From the NCBI GenBank assembly GCA_000565255.1, contig ASRH01000003.1:172459-236458 (forward strand): a stretch of 64,000 nt of DNA, in the 5' to 3' direction. Both the position numbers and the translations under genes were made by a program. This DNA comes from Candidatus Aramenus sulfurataquae. GTDB lineage: Archaea; Thermoproteota; Thermoprotei_A; Sulfolobales; Sulfolobaceae. The notes beneath the pieces were generated by a model. That model was not told the origin of the DNA and searched no databases. It was given only the letters and a program-made list of their open reading frames with translations. Below are positions 43,544 through 52,373 of the stretch, piece after piece (the first letter of the stretch is position 1; each line of letters opens with the position of its first letter).

Positions 43544-44370
43544 AACCTCAGCGTGGCGCCTACTCCTGCGTCGAGGTACCTTTCGCCCGCTAACACCTTT
43601 GCTAAGTTTCCACTGCAGTGCGCTGGGGCTATCTTTTCCACGTTAAGGGAAGCCATGACTCCCTCCACTTCTTCCCTAGTTGAGGCAAGGAGGTGAAGCC
43701 CACCCACAATAGCGTGAACCTTGTCTGCCTTTGTCACCTCAATAGCGTGTTTGGCAATGTTCAAGACCCCCGAGTGTCCACAACCCGTTATGGCAACAAC
43801 TCCCTTTCCCGCAATGTTTACGTATAGGGCTGCGTCGTCCTTGAGCTCGTCTGGGGCAAGCCTTTCGTCGCTGGCCTTGAAAAGCCCCTTAGTGTACCTA
43901 GGAAAGTTGTAGTTCTTCACTTCTCCGCTAAAGTAAACGCCTTCCGCGATTTCTAGTGGCTCCCTTGTTAGAAGTAGCCTGAACTCCCTTTCCATCTCCT
44001 CCTTAGAGAGGGGGATTCCTATGTACTCGAGCTTGTTCCTCCAGTTCAAGAACTTTCTCTCGAAAATACTGGGATGTGCAACCACAACCTTTCCTCTTAT
44101 CTTTTCCCTGAGCTCCTCGTTTGCTAAGCCCCCAGTGTGGTCCAGGTGGCCGTGGCTAAGAACTACGTAGTCCACCTTCGAGAGGTCTATTCCCAGCTTT
44201 TCAGCGTTCCTCAGAACGGGGATCCCAGAGTTTCCTACATCGTAAAGCACCTTCACCTTCTCCGTCTCAATGTATGCTGAAAATCCCCACTCTCCCAACA
44301 AGGGCGGAATTATGGTGGAGGAGAAATTGTCACTTAACACAGTTATGGTGAGCCTCGAAACGGAACCCAT
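43540..44370 (-). CDS. MBL-fold metallo-hydrolase
   Basis: 276 residues. The metal motif is SHGHLDHTGG near residue 73, with a later GCGHSG and GGLHLL, the pattern of the MBL subfamily that includes archaeal dihydropterin ribofuranosylaminobenzene phosphate synthase-like and RNase Z-unrelated enzymes; the C-terminal PAHCSG is a further ligand. It lacks signal or membrane helices, so it is cytoplasmic. A folate/methanopterin-related or phosphodiesterase role is likely but not specific. It converges on the broken bluB with a 4 bp overlap. TATA TTTATAAAAGG is about 20-27 bp upstream. Confidence 0.82.
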   Translation of the reverse strand: MGSVSRLTITVLSDNFSSTIIPPLLGEWGFSAYIETEKVKVLYDVGNSGIPVLRNAEKLGIDLSKVDYVVLSHGHLDHTGGLANEELREKIRGKVVVAHPSIFERKFLNWRNKLEYIGIPLSKEEMEREFRLLLTREPLEIAEGVYFSGEVKNYNFPRYTKGLFKASDERLAPDELKDDAALYVNIAGKGVVAITGCGHSGVLNIAKHAIEVTKADKVHAIVGGLHLLASTREEVEGVMASLNVEKIAPAHCSGNLAKVLAGERYLDAGVGATLRF

Positions 44371-44382
44371 ATCACTAGTTAT

Positions 44383-44395
44383 CCTTTTATAAATT
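44383..44395 (-). promoter_or_regulatory. TATA box of the MBL hydrolase gene
   Basis: AATTTATAAAAGG on the minus strand lies 13-25 bp before the ATG at 44370. It is a strong TATA match slightly closer than average. The rest of the gap to 44521 has no recognised gene. Confidence 0.4.
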
Positions 44396-44521
44396 ATATG
44401 TATTTTGATTCTCTAGCACGAGTAGTTAATGCTCTTCAACGCTTCGCTGACGATCTCCTTATAAAAATAGTGAGGAACTCAGAAAGCGAGGGCGTTAGCA
44501 TATTATCATCAGCGACGTCTA

Positions 44522-47329
44522 CTAAAGGAAGTTTCGAAGCCCTTGCAACACCATTGCCCTTTCCCTAAACATTTCCCTAATATCCTCCTCGCTTACGTTA
44601 GCTCCTGGGGTGAGCAGGGAGTTAAGGACTTCCTTTGACTTTGAGGAAAAGTCAGAAGGGGAAACGTCATAGCCATAATTATCCTTAATTGAGGCAGGCA
44701 CGTTTATCTCCGCTATGAATTGGGCCATGTACTTGTTCATGTGGTCCTTAATGCTTATACCGCTCGTTATTATCTCGTTAATTTCCATTCCCAAGAGCAC
44801 TGTAAAGACCTTGTCCACGAACTCTTTCCTGTCCCTAAAAGTTAAGGTAATCGTCTTGCCTAACTCGCTGAAGTTGTAAGTTAGCGCGTAAATGTAGTTA
44901 CCATTGCCGTCACCAACGTAATCCACGACTATGGTATTGGGGCTTATTGAGACCTTCGCGTTCCCGAAGAGTACTTTTGCGTAACCGAAGAGTTTCATAG
45001 CAACGTCAGTAGCCCTCTTCCTAGCTAGGCTGAAATCGACGCCACCTCTTACTGGAAACACGGTGAAGAACACAGTCTTAAAGAGATCGTCTACCTTGAC
45101 TGTTTGTAGGAAATTCGAAAACGTAGGAAAGTCGAGTTTTTTCCCGGAGACTGTGAAGTTTCCCTCCCTCATCTTTGCGAGTAGTCCAATTGGCTCACTT
45201 TCCCAGACCTTCACGAAGTTTCCAACTATTGAGTAGTTTAGCAGGTCTACCTTAATACCGTACATAAGCCTCAGGGCGGTTAAGAAAAAGGCAAACCCCT
45301 CATCTAAGTAGTTCACGTCGTTGAACTCGTGTAAATAGGCGTAGGTGTAGAACTTGTAGCCGTTCCTCTTGGGGAACACACCACAGTCTAGGCTTATCGC
45401 TTTGTAGGCGTAATCGTTCTTACCCAACAAGTTAACCCTTCTCCTCGACTCCACGAACCATATCACTTTCTGAGGTACCTCGTTTACTTCCACAAAACCC
45501 TCTCCCTGGAAGTAGATCGTGGTCATCACTCTGGACAGCACTTTTGCTAGCTCCACGTCCAGCTCAAAGTTTGGCTGTATTCCCCAAGAGTAGAGAGTTG
45601 CGGCATAGTCGTCAATGGCAGCGCTAATGCACTGCGACTCCACCTCGTTTGGAGGCACCTCTATGACCTTGTAGTGCCCCTTCCCAGTTCTTTCAATCGA
45701 CGTCACCAAAGCTCTCTCCTTTATGTCAATTGAGCCCACTTGGTAGTACTCAACGAGATCCCTGAAGGAGGCCTTGTCCACGCTACTTTGTGTGCCTTTC
45801 ACGGTAAGGACCACGTCGACGTTTTTTGACTCTACCTCGTAGAACTTTAGCTTTTCGAATTTCTCGAGGGCTTTGTTTACGTCAACCAGTTGGAAGTGCT
45901 CTAGGATTTTATCTTCACTATTTGTCAGTGATAGGTTCAAAACCTTTTTTATCACCCCCAAGTAGAGGATCACGTAAGCCGACTCAGGGTTGAACACCGT
46001 GGCCTCAGGAGGTAAGCTGGACCATGCTAGGAGGGACTCAGCCCCAGATATAAGCTTGGGGTCGAAGCCTAATGGTAATATAATGCTTTCCGAGTAACTG
46101 AGGTTCCAGTCCCTCCCTACCCTACCTTCCCTCTGTAGGAATTCCCTAACTAGACTCGGAATACCTACATGTATGACCCTTTTTGCCGTTCCTACGTTTA
46201 TCCCCTGTAACAAAGTTTTAACTGTGCCCACCATGTTGAGCTTGCCCTCCCTAAGTAGTCTCTCAACTGTTAACCTCTCTTTCCCCTTCTTTCTGGGATG
46301 ATGCAATGGGATGCCCAAGGGAGTGCCAATTGCTTCAGCATCGTTTATGGTTGGGAAGAAGACAATTGTCGTCTCGGGGCAATTCTTGAACTCCTTTAAA
46401 AGTTCCTCCACTTCCGGCTTGTCCTTGAGAAAGGCTTCGTACAAGTCGGACTTTAGGTCGTTGAGCCCCGCTTCAGCTGAACGGTAGTAAAGGTCGAAAG
46501 CTCTCTTCACTAACTCTTGGAAGCTACTTACGCCAAGGGAGGCCAGCTTTTTCTCGTGCTTTACGAAAACTTCCCTCAGCCTCTCCTCTTTGCCCACCAC
46601 TATGTAAGTCCTCCTTTCCACGCTGAACCCCTTTCCGCTGATTACTACTGCGTTGCCTAGGTAGTTGGCCAAGTCCTGCGGGTTGGAGAGGGTTCCGCTA
46701 ATTACCACCAGCTGAGCAGAGGGGAAAAGCGCCTTGAGTAGGCTAACTAGGAGGGAGAAGGAGTGGCTTTCGTAGAAGTCCACCTCGTCCAGCACCACGA
46801 GATCGAATCTGGGTAGGCTCCTTCTAGCCTTCAGGAGGGAAAGGAGCATTTCTGGGTTTGTTATGGTCACTAACGCCGTGTTGAGGCTGCCCTTAACCTC
46901 CTTTGACTTACTTGTGTCGCCGTCGTACCTCACTACGGCTCCGTAAACTGCCTCTCCCTTCTCGTGGACGTCAAAGTTGTAGCACTTGTAGTACTTTGCT
47001 ATCCTGTGGCTCTGGTCGTTGGCTAGGGCCTTCGTAGGGTAGAGGGCCAAGACCCTTTTCTTCCCTGCTAGGGCGTAGAGGAGCCAGGCTTCCGTCTTTC
47101 CGCTTCCAGTGGAGGCCGTCAAGACCACGTTCTTACCTTGGCTTAAGGCATTAAAGCACTCTAACTGGTGCTTATATAGCTTGAAGGAGGTTTGGCTACT
47201 GCACGCAGATTTACCTACTACGTCTTCAAAGGTCACGTTCTCCCTGATCGGTGGAGTAGCCTTTTGTACGTGGGCTATAAACGAGGTCTTCAAGTTCTTT
47301 AAGACCTCAGCGGCGTCGCAGTTATCCAT
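44522..47329 (-). CDS. large superfamily-2 helicase, Hrq1/MrfA-like core
   Basis: 935 residues. The N-terminal half is an SF2 helicase: Q-like LYKHQLECFNAL, Walker A ASTGSGKTEA (72-81), Ia YPTKALANDQ, II LDEVDFYES near 177, III SGTLSN, and IV-VI VGTVKTLLQGINVG and LQREGRVGRDW. YPTKALANDQ is typical of the Hrq1/MrfA/Lhr helicase group. The C-terminal about 480 residues have no recognised domain and no Cys-cluster of the MZB/DUF1998 type, which sets it apart from MrfA. It probably unwinds DNA or RNA during repair or defence. TATA-like GGTTTTTATC is about 26 bp before ATG 47329. It is the largest gene here. Confidence 0.78.
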   Translation of the reverse strand: MDNCDAAEVLKNLKTSFIAHVQKATPPIRENVTFEDVVGKSACSSQTSFKLYKHQLECFNALSQGKNVVLTASTGSGKTEAWLLYALAGKKRVLALYPTKALANDQSHRIAKYYKCYNFDVHEKGEAVYGAVVRYDGDTSKSKEVKGSLNTALVTITNPEMLLSLLKARRSLPRFDLVVLDEVDFYESHSFSLLVSLLKALFPSAQLVVISGTLSNPQDLANYLGNAVVISGKGFSVERRTYIVVGKEERLREVFVKHEKKLASLGVSSFQELVKRAFDLYYRSAEAGLNDLKSDLYEAFLKDKPEVEELLKEFKNCPETTIVFFPTINDAEAIGTPLGIPLHHPRKKGKERLTVERLLREGKLNMVGTVKTLLQGINVGTAKRVIHVGIPSLVREFLQREGRVGRDWNLSYSESIILPLGFDPKLISGAESLLAWSSLPPEATVFNPESAYVILYLGVIKKVLNLSLTNSEDKILEHFQLVDVNKALEKFEKLKFYEVESKNVDVVLTVKGTQSSVDKASFRDLVEYYQVGSIDIKERALVTSIERTGKGHYKVIEVPPNEVESQCISAAIDDYAATLYSWGIQPNFELDVELAKVLSRVMTTIYFQGEGFVEVNEVPQKVIWFVESRRRVNLLGKNDYAYKAISLDCGVFPKRNGYKFYTYAYLHEFNDVNYLDEGFAFFLTALRLMYGIKVDLLNYSIVGNFVKVWESEPIGLLAKMREGNFTVSGKKLDFPTFSNFLQTVKVDDLFKTVFFTVFPVRGGVDFSLARKRATDVAMKLFGYAKVLFGNAKVSISPNTIVVDYVGDGNGNYIYALTYNFSELGKTITLTFRDRKEFVDKVFTVLLGMEINEIITSGISIKDHMNKYMAQFIAEINVPASIKDNYGYDVSPSDFSSKSKEVLNSLLTPGANVSEEDIREMFRERAMVLQGLRNFL

Positions 47330-47589
47330 CGGTTATATTTTGCCGTAATCAGATAAAAACCTTATATCGGATACTTTTGTTGTGGTAATACGTCAGAGGA
47401 CTACGTTGATCGGGATCGCATATACTTCGCTGTTAACTACCACCAAGGAGTTGTAGGTCATAAGAAGATTCCCTGCGCCAGGCTTCACTTTAAGTTGTCC
47501 TTGGTTATGGTTCCTTGTTGATAAGACAAAGAACCTCTAAGCCTTTTTGGATTAGCATTCCGTCTGCTTAGCATTGCTGGGAGTAGGCT

Positions 47590-47880
47590 ATGGGCGGAAC
47601 TTTCAGGGCAAATCCCCTTTGCTGACGTCAATTGCGTGGAGACAGCCAGCTGAGGGTTTCATAGTAAGCAACGCCTTTTGTACTTTCATCAAGTGCCCAA
47701 AGTGCAAAGGCGAAATGAAGGAATACGCACATAGGCAATTGAGGTTTGTTTCGCGTGATTGTGAGAACAGCTATGTCGTTGTGTTACGAACCTTTTGGGA
47801 TGGGATCTTGGTCCTCTTGACTTTTGGGCAAATGAGAACTCTAGAGGTCCTAATCCCCGAAACCCTCGCATGGCGGAGAG
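47590..47880 (+). pseudogene. TnpB (IS605-type OrfB) 3' remnant A
   Basis: Starting about 47640 the plus strand encodes WRQPAEGFIVSNAFCTFIKC and CPKCKGEMKEYAHRQLRF, the zinc-finger half of an IS200/IS605-family OrfB; the second Cys pair is damaged (VSRDCENSY). The frame then shifts, and the other frame reads DLGPLDFWANENSRGPNPRN to a TAA near 47888. No N-terminal RuvC part is left. The 260 bp between the helicase start and this remnant (47330-47590) show only short unidentifiable frames. Confidence 0.6.
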
Positions 47881-47886
47881 GAAGTA

Positions 47887-48340
47887 ATGTTGAGGGAAAG
47901 GAAAAGAGCATTCACAAAGCTTTACTGTAGGCTTCTCCATTACTACAGAACTTTAGCCTCTCACCTCACCAAGACTTTGTGGAATCTCGGCGCCTCCACA
48001 GTTTACTTGGGCTACCACTATTTAATCTCTCAAGACGAGAGCAACAAGTTTACTTTTAACATCTGGTCCTATCGCAAGTTAATAGATGCCCTCGCAAACA
48101 AGCTTTACGAGTACGGCGTAAAGACGACATCTAGTTGTCTAGTTGCGAGTACAAATACTTCGCGGCTATGCGCTTACCATAACGTTGAAGTTTGAGGAAT
48201 CCTAGGGAAGTAGTTAATTGTCCTTTTGGTCATAAGCTTCACAGCGACGTTAACGGCGCGCTAAACATTATGAAAAGGAGTGAAGAAGGTTGTCAACGCT
48301 TTGAGAAAACCCCTTTCATTTCTCGTCAATTCTAACGGAG
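47887..48340 (+). pseudogene. TnpB (IS605-type OrfB) 3' remnant B
   Basis: The frame from 47887 reads KRAFTKLYCRLLHYYRTLAS, HLTKTLWNLGASTVYLGYHY and WSYRKLIDALANKLYEYGVK, which is the RuvC-like region of TnpB, then TSRLCAYHNVEV and a stop (TGA at 48193). In the neighbouring continuation NPREVVNCPFGHKLHSDVNG and ALNIMKRSEEG follow, giving a second zinc-finger plus the conserved D-x-N-A-A-L-N region. It is a different copy from remnant A, since both carry a zinc finger. It ends 110 bp before the surface-protein gene. Confidence 0.75.
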
Positions 48341-48420
48341 TAACTCCCATAAAGGGGAGTAACGCTCAAGACCCCGGCAAAACCCTCGCTCTTTAGGGTG
48401 AAGTAGGGTGGGTCAGAAGT

Positions 48421-48430
48421 CTTAAAAACC
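48421..48430 (+). promoter_or_regulatory. TATA box of the mucin-like gene
   Basis: CTTAAAAACC is centred 26 bp upstream of the ATG at 48452. It lies just past the transposase debris, so the surface gene kept its promoter. Confidence 0.5.
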
Positions 48431-48451
48431 TTTTTACTAAATAATCCCACC

Positions 48452-50089
48452 ATGGAGAAGTTCACTAGGCTTTTGCTATTTGCTATCCTTTCCATAGCTT
48501 TGGTAACTGTGGCAGCGGTAGGCGACTTATCTTTTAAGACAACTAGCACGTTATCGGCTAACGGTCAAGTGTATCAAGCTTCACAATACAACAACGGTGT
48601 AATCCTAGTAACGGAAGCTTCTTCTTACTCGGCGTCCTACGTCTACTACGTTACGCCTTCTTCTGCGTCTCAACTACTCTCCTTTACCGCCCCTAGCACG
48701 AAATACGAAGTATTAACAAACGTAATAGTAAACGGCTCTACAGCTGTCGTAAACACTTTCTACGTCCCAGTGCTATCGTCTCAGTACCCTAACGAAACCG
48801 CCACCACGGTAAACGAAACCACTACCACGGTGACTGTGCTCAGTGGTACCTCAGTAGTTTCAGTCACAAACTTCAAGAACTTTACTTTCGCCTATCCAAC
48901 TTCAGAGGGTCTAGTCTACGTTACTTACTACGTTACTTACAACGTTACTCACAAACCACAAGTCTTTAGCGAGGTTAAGACTCCTTTCAACACATCCACC
49001 TTCCAAGGGTACGTGGCATACGTCTATAGCTATGGAAAAGAGCTCATAGTTGTCAACGCTAGCTCCCCGCCCTCAATACCCCAACAAGTGGCTACTGGTC
49101 TTGGAAACGAGTTGTCTTCAGCAACTGTGTCAATGATAGGAGGATGGTCAGTCAACGTCCAAGGATACCAGGGGTCTTCGATGTATGGGAACTACTTGGT
49201 CGTGTCGAACAAGTCTTCAACTTTTGTCATTGACGTTCAGAACGGGAATATAATCTCTTCTGCTAACGTAAACGGGCTAATATTAGAGAACTCCACGCTG
49301 GTAATCGGTAGCTCCTTATATCAGGTAGTTGGAGAGAGCGCTGGCGGTACAGGATCTACTCTAGTAGTGTTCAATTTGACCACCAAGAAGTACACGACGT
49401 TCAACGCCATGTATTCTGGGTATTACCTAGAGGGGACAAACTTCTACAATGATTACATTATGGTTTCTGGCACCCAGTATTTGTCTCCTTCCCTGGCCGT
49501 CGTAATTCTAAACTCCTCTGGAGCGATAGTATACAGCAACATTACTTCAGGGACCAACGCTATACAGTTTGGTGCAGTAATGACAAACGGGTACCTATAC
49601 AAGTTCATTAGCGAGGAAAAGGAAAGCGGGCCCGTAACTACTATAGAGGTATTGCAACTAGTCCTTCCTACTACCTCCACTTCTTCGACCTCCACAACGA
49701 CTTCAACGACAACTACAACCTCGACCACGTCAACTTCCACCACAACCACCTCCACGACTTCCACCACCACTACGACGACGTCAACCTCCACTTCCACTAC
49801 TTCCACCAGCACTTCCACGACTTCCACTACCTCCACTACAACGAGCACTACCACAACGACGTCCACTTCTACCACAACCACTACCAGCACCACATCTACC
49901 TCCACGACTTCCTCGTCAACCACCACAACGTCCACAACTGTTCCACCAAGCTCCACAACTTCAACTTCCACTACCGTGCCTAAAACAACCACAACCACGA
50001 CCTCTTCGAGTACTCTGCTTATAGTAGGGGCAGTCATCGTAGTGATAATAATAGTGGCCCTAGTTGCCTTCTTATTGAGGAGAAGATAA
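48452..50089 (+). CDS. exported surface protein with Thr/Ser mucin-like stalk
   Basis: 545 residues. A signal peptide (RLLLFAILSIALVTVAAVG) is followed by about 380 residues of Ser/Thr/Asn/Tyr-rich beta-structure with many N-x-S/T sites. Residues about 405-518 are almost pure Thr/Ser, broken only by PPSS and VPK, a likely heavily glycosylated stalk. The C-terminal helix (TLLIVGAVIVVIIIVALVAF) and RRR anchor it in the membrane. The layout is that of Sulfolobales membrane-anchored stalk/S-layer-associated or adhesin-like proteins. The long minus-strand Val-rich frame opposite the stalk is its mirror. A glycosyltransferase cluster lies downstream. Confidence 0.8.
   Translation: MEKFTRLLLFAILSIALVTVAAVGDLSFKTTSTLSANGQVYQASQYNNGVILVTEASSYSASYVYYVTPSSASQLLSFTAPSTKYEVLTNVIVNGSTAVVNTFYVPVLSSQYPNETATTVNETTTTVTVLSGTSVVSVTNFKNFTFAYPTSEGLVYVTYYVTYNVTHKPQVFSEVKTPFNTSTFQGYVAYVYSYGKELIVVNASSPPSIPQQVATGLGNELSSATVSMIGGWSVNVQGYQGSSMYGNYLVVSNKSSTFVIDVQNGNIISSANVNGLILENSTLVIGSSLYQVVGESAGGTGSTLVVFNLTTKKYTTFNAMYSGYYLEGTNFYNDYIMVSGTQYLSPSLAVVILNSSGAIVYSNITSGTNAIQFGAVMTNGYLYKFISEEKESGPVTTIEVLQLVLPTTSTSSTSTTTSTTTTTSTTSTSTTTTSTTSTTTTTTSTSTSTTSTSTSTTSTTSTTTSTTTTTSTSTTTTTSTTSTSTTSSSTTTTSTTVPPSSTTSTSTTVPKTTTTTTSSSTLLIVGAVIVVIIIVALVAFLLRRR
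49666..50008 (+). repeat. low-complexity ACN/TCN tract encoding the Thr/Ser stalk
   Basis: About 340 bp of irregular ACN and TCN codons. Codons vary (ACC, ACG, ACA, ACT, TCC, TCG) so the DNA is not a simple tandem repeat, but its low complexity could cause slippage and stalk-length variation. The opposite strand is an artefactual Val/Glu-rich frame. Confidence 0.7.
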
Positions 50090-50141
50090 GGGATATAGAG
50101 TTTTTTAAATTAGGTTCATAAAAAGGTTTGCGCCTTTTTCG

Positions 50142-50396
50142 TTACTCCTTTAGGATCCTTACTACGAATTCGTTCTCTCCTCTCTTTATTGAGATACAAG
50201 GAAATCCCCTACTTTTACATATACTTTGTATAGAGGAGTCAAGAGGTTCCTCGTCGCTTATGACCTCTAGTACTTCACCGCTCTTTAACTGGTTTAGGGC
50301 CTTTACGATCTCTATTTGAGGCTCTGGACATGCCTCCCCCCTTAAGTCAAGCGCTTTCGACGGTTTAGAATTCCTCAACTTGTCCTCTATTGTCAT
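50142..50396 (-). CDS. tusA: TusA-family sulfurtransferase
   Basis: 84 residues. ALDLRGEACPEPQIEIVKAL carries the TusA C-P-x-P motif with the catalytic Cys, followed by GEVLEVISDEEPLDSSIQSI and a small C-terminal strand. It binds sulfur as a persulfide in the cytoplasm and passes it on, in sulfur oxidation or thiolation. It is intact while the tusA beside dsrE is broken, so it could stand in for it, though TusA paralogues are often specialised. It converges with the surface-protein gene. Confidence 0.88.
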   Translation of the reverse strand: MTIEDKLRNSKPSKALDLRGEACPEPQIEIVKALNQLKSGEVLEVISDEEPLDSSIQSICKSRGFPCISIKRGENEFVVRILKE

Positions 50397-50420
50397 AATA
50401 CTACTTCCTTAGAATCGAGT

Positions 50421-50430
50421 CTTAAACCTT
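50421..50430 (-). promoter_or_regulatory. TATA box of the intact tusA
   Basis: AAGGTTTAAG on the minus strand is centred about 29 bp before ATG 50396. Confidence 0.45.
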
Positions 50431-50497
50431 CTCCATTTTTAAGAAGTTTTTAAAAATTTCTTGTTTTTCAAACTAATCTCGCGGACGTCCTCAGGGT

Positions 50498-51226
50498 CTA
50501 CCTTAACTTTCTTAACAAGAAATCCTGGGTCTTCAGGAACCACCTTGTGTAGAGGACCCTTTTTAACGGCGAGTAGTATACCCTGAGCTTTACCAGGGAG
50601 AGAAACATGAGGATTATGACCTTTATTAAGCTCCTTGATATTTTGCTATCGCTTTCGTCCACTATGTAGCTTATCTCAACCTCCTTGATCTTGTAGCCTC
50701 TCCTCTTAAACGCGTAGATGAGATTCACGTCAAATACGAAGTCGTTTATTATGAGCTCGTCTAGCACTGAAATCGCCTTCTCCCTGTTCAACAGCTTTAC
50801 CCCGCTCTGAAAATCAGAGATGTCCCTTAGGGAGGGAAAGAGGAGCTTGGTTAGAAGGATAAACCCATTGTGGAGTAACCTCCTCTTCTTTGACATCCCA
50901 ACGATTTTCCTCCTAGGTAGTACCAGGTCAGCGTCTGTAAGGAGTAACCTCTTTAGATCCTCTCCCTTTACCGGCATATCAGCGTCAATTAAGAGGATTT
51001 TCTCCATAGATGAGCTCATTATACCCTCCTTCAATGCCCTTCCCTTACCTAGTCTATTCCCGTACTCCAGCACCTTTACTCCGTACTTCCTGGCTACGTA
51101 TGGCGTGTTGTCTTTGCCGTCAAAGACCACAATTATCTCCGAATGGGGCAACATCTCCTTTAAGGAAGTTAGAGTTTTGTCAATCCTCTTCTCCTCATTG
51201 TACGCTGGGATGACAACAGATATCAT
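50498..51226 (-). CDS. glycosyltransferase family 2
   Basis: 242 residues. The N-terminus MISVVIPAYNEEKRIDKTLT is the GT2 nucleotide-binding signature, with DGKDNT, then IDADMPVKGEDL (the D-x-D-like motif) and the long C-terminal YKIKEVEISYIVDESDSKI. It resembles dolichyl-phosphate glucose/mannose synthases but lacks a C-terminal membrane domain. It would charge a lipid carrier or extend an N-glycan precursor on the cytoplasmic face. A polytopic membrane gene and a GT4 gene lie upstream on the same strand, suggesting a glycosylation cluster. Confidence 0.85.
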   Translation of the reverse strand: MISVVIPAYNEEKRIDKTLTSLKEMLPHSEIIVVFDGKDNTPYVARKYGVKVLEYGNRLGKGRALKEGIMSSSMEKILLIDADMPVKGEDLKRLLLTDADLVLPRRKIVGMSKKRRLLHNGFILLTKLLFPSLRDISDFQSGVKLLNREKAISVLDELIINDFVFDVNLIYAFKRRGYKIKEVEISYIVDESDSKISRSLIKVIILMFLSLVKLRVYYSPLKRVLYTRWFLKTQDFLLRKLR

Positions 51227-51331
51227 TTTATTGGGATTTTTCCTATTCTATTAAAAAGGCTTTACTCTTCCTTCTTCATTTCTTCAGATAACATTTTGTC
51301 CATGGAAAGATTTCAAGATATGAACTAATAA

Positions 51332-52330
51332 CTATTGAGAACTCTCGTCCTTCCTTTTCACGCTGATCTCCTCAACTCTTCCCAAGATCTCTGGGCCTAA
51401 ATAGGCGGCAAGTGCCAGTGACACGGCTCCCGTGAGCGAGGTGAGAAAGGCTGTAAAGTCCTGCTTAACAATGGAGAGCGCGGATATGGTACCTAGAAAA
51501 GCAGCTGCAACTAAGAGCGAGTACTTATCGTACTTGGAGGCTATTATTAAGGGGACTATCAGGGGAGGGAACACCGCTATTAGGTACCCAATGCCTATGG
51601 AGATGAGAGTTAGCTTTGGCGTAAGCGATTTCCAAACGAACGGGACCACCATGGCTGGTATCAAGAGCAAAGCGTACTTAAATCCCTCAAAGTACAAGGC
51701 TATCATAGAGAATGGCAGGACAAAGGGGTAGAATAACGCAAAGCCTAGCGAGAGGAAAATGGCCGGTATCTGGGAATAGGGGTAGAGGAGCACGGAAAGG
51801 GTAGAAAACGCGGAGAGGTAGCCCACTTCCTTCAACTTTAGCCTATCCCCAAGTATTGCCCCTAGAACTCCCGAGAGCAAGTAAAAGTAGGTGACGTCGT
51901 AGAACTGGGGGTAGAAGTAGCTAGCTATTAGGAAGGCTAAGGCTGAGATAACTACGCCCCTGTATTCTATGGAGGAAATCAAAACGAGGGTCACAGTTAA
52001 TACCAAGAACTCTACCAACGGGGAGTAGGCCATAGATGGGAAAGCGATGCTGGCCGAGAAAAAAGTCGAGGCGGACACCTTGTTGAACTTGACGCTTAAC
52101 AGGAGGAGCGGATATGAGATTATAACAACTAGTGCGTAGAACTTATAGGCTGGGTGGACGGCAGCAGCCACCAGGTAGATTGGGATTACTGCAGGGATAG
52201 TTCTCCACTCCCTAAACCACGAAAGCACTCCAAGTAGCGCGAACGTAGAGGAGAGGAACTCCGGAAAGCTCAACAGGATTGACAGAGCCACGCCCGCAGT
52301 GGCCAGCATCGACGTAACGCTAAACTTCAT
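51332..52330 (-). CDS. polytopic membrane protein in the glycosylation cluster
   Basis: 332 residues with about ten hydrophobic helices and few charged loops. The N-terminus has VTSMLATAGVALSILLSFPE and the end a short basic tail (VEEISVKRKDESSQ). No family is recognised. It sits between a GT2 and a GT4 gene on the same strand, so it might be a flippase, a glycolipid transporter or an oligosaccharide-related membrane enzyme, but no catalytic motif is visible. It begins 43 bp after the GT4 stop, in keeping with an operon. Confidence 0.6.
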   Translation of the reverse strand: MKFSVTSMLATAGVALSILLSFPEFLSSTFALLGVLSWFREWRTIPAVIPIYLVAAAVHPAYKFYALVVIISYPLLLLSVKFNKVSASTFFSASIAFPSMAYSPLVEFLVLTVTLVLISSIEYRGVVISALAFLIASYFYPQFYDVTYFYLLSGVLGAILGDRLKLKEVGYLSAFSTLSVLLYPYSQIPAIFLSLGFALFYPFVLPFSMIALYFEGFKYALLLIPAMVVPFVWKSLTPKLTLISIGIGYLIAVFPPLIVPLIIASKYDKYSLLVAAAFLGTISALSIVKQDFTAFLTSLTGAVSLALAAYLGPEILGRVEEISVKRKDESSQ

Positions 52331-52373
52331 ACAATTGGGTGCGAAAGGCTAGATATAAGCGTTGGTGGCCTCG

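Noticed and set aside
44400..44521. Minus-strand frame ending ALKSINYSC before the MBL promoter
   Set aside because: A short coding-like tail (KEIVSEALKSINYSC) is visible, but it is too short to assign, and the segment is intergenic between two good genes.
49453..50037. Long minus-strand Val/Glu-rich open frame
   Set aside because: It is the complement of the Thr/Ser codon tract of the surface protein; low-complexity ACN/TCN codons give an open VV/VE-rich mirror with no start signal or family resemblance.
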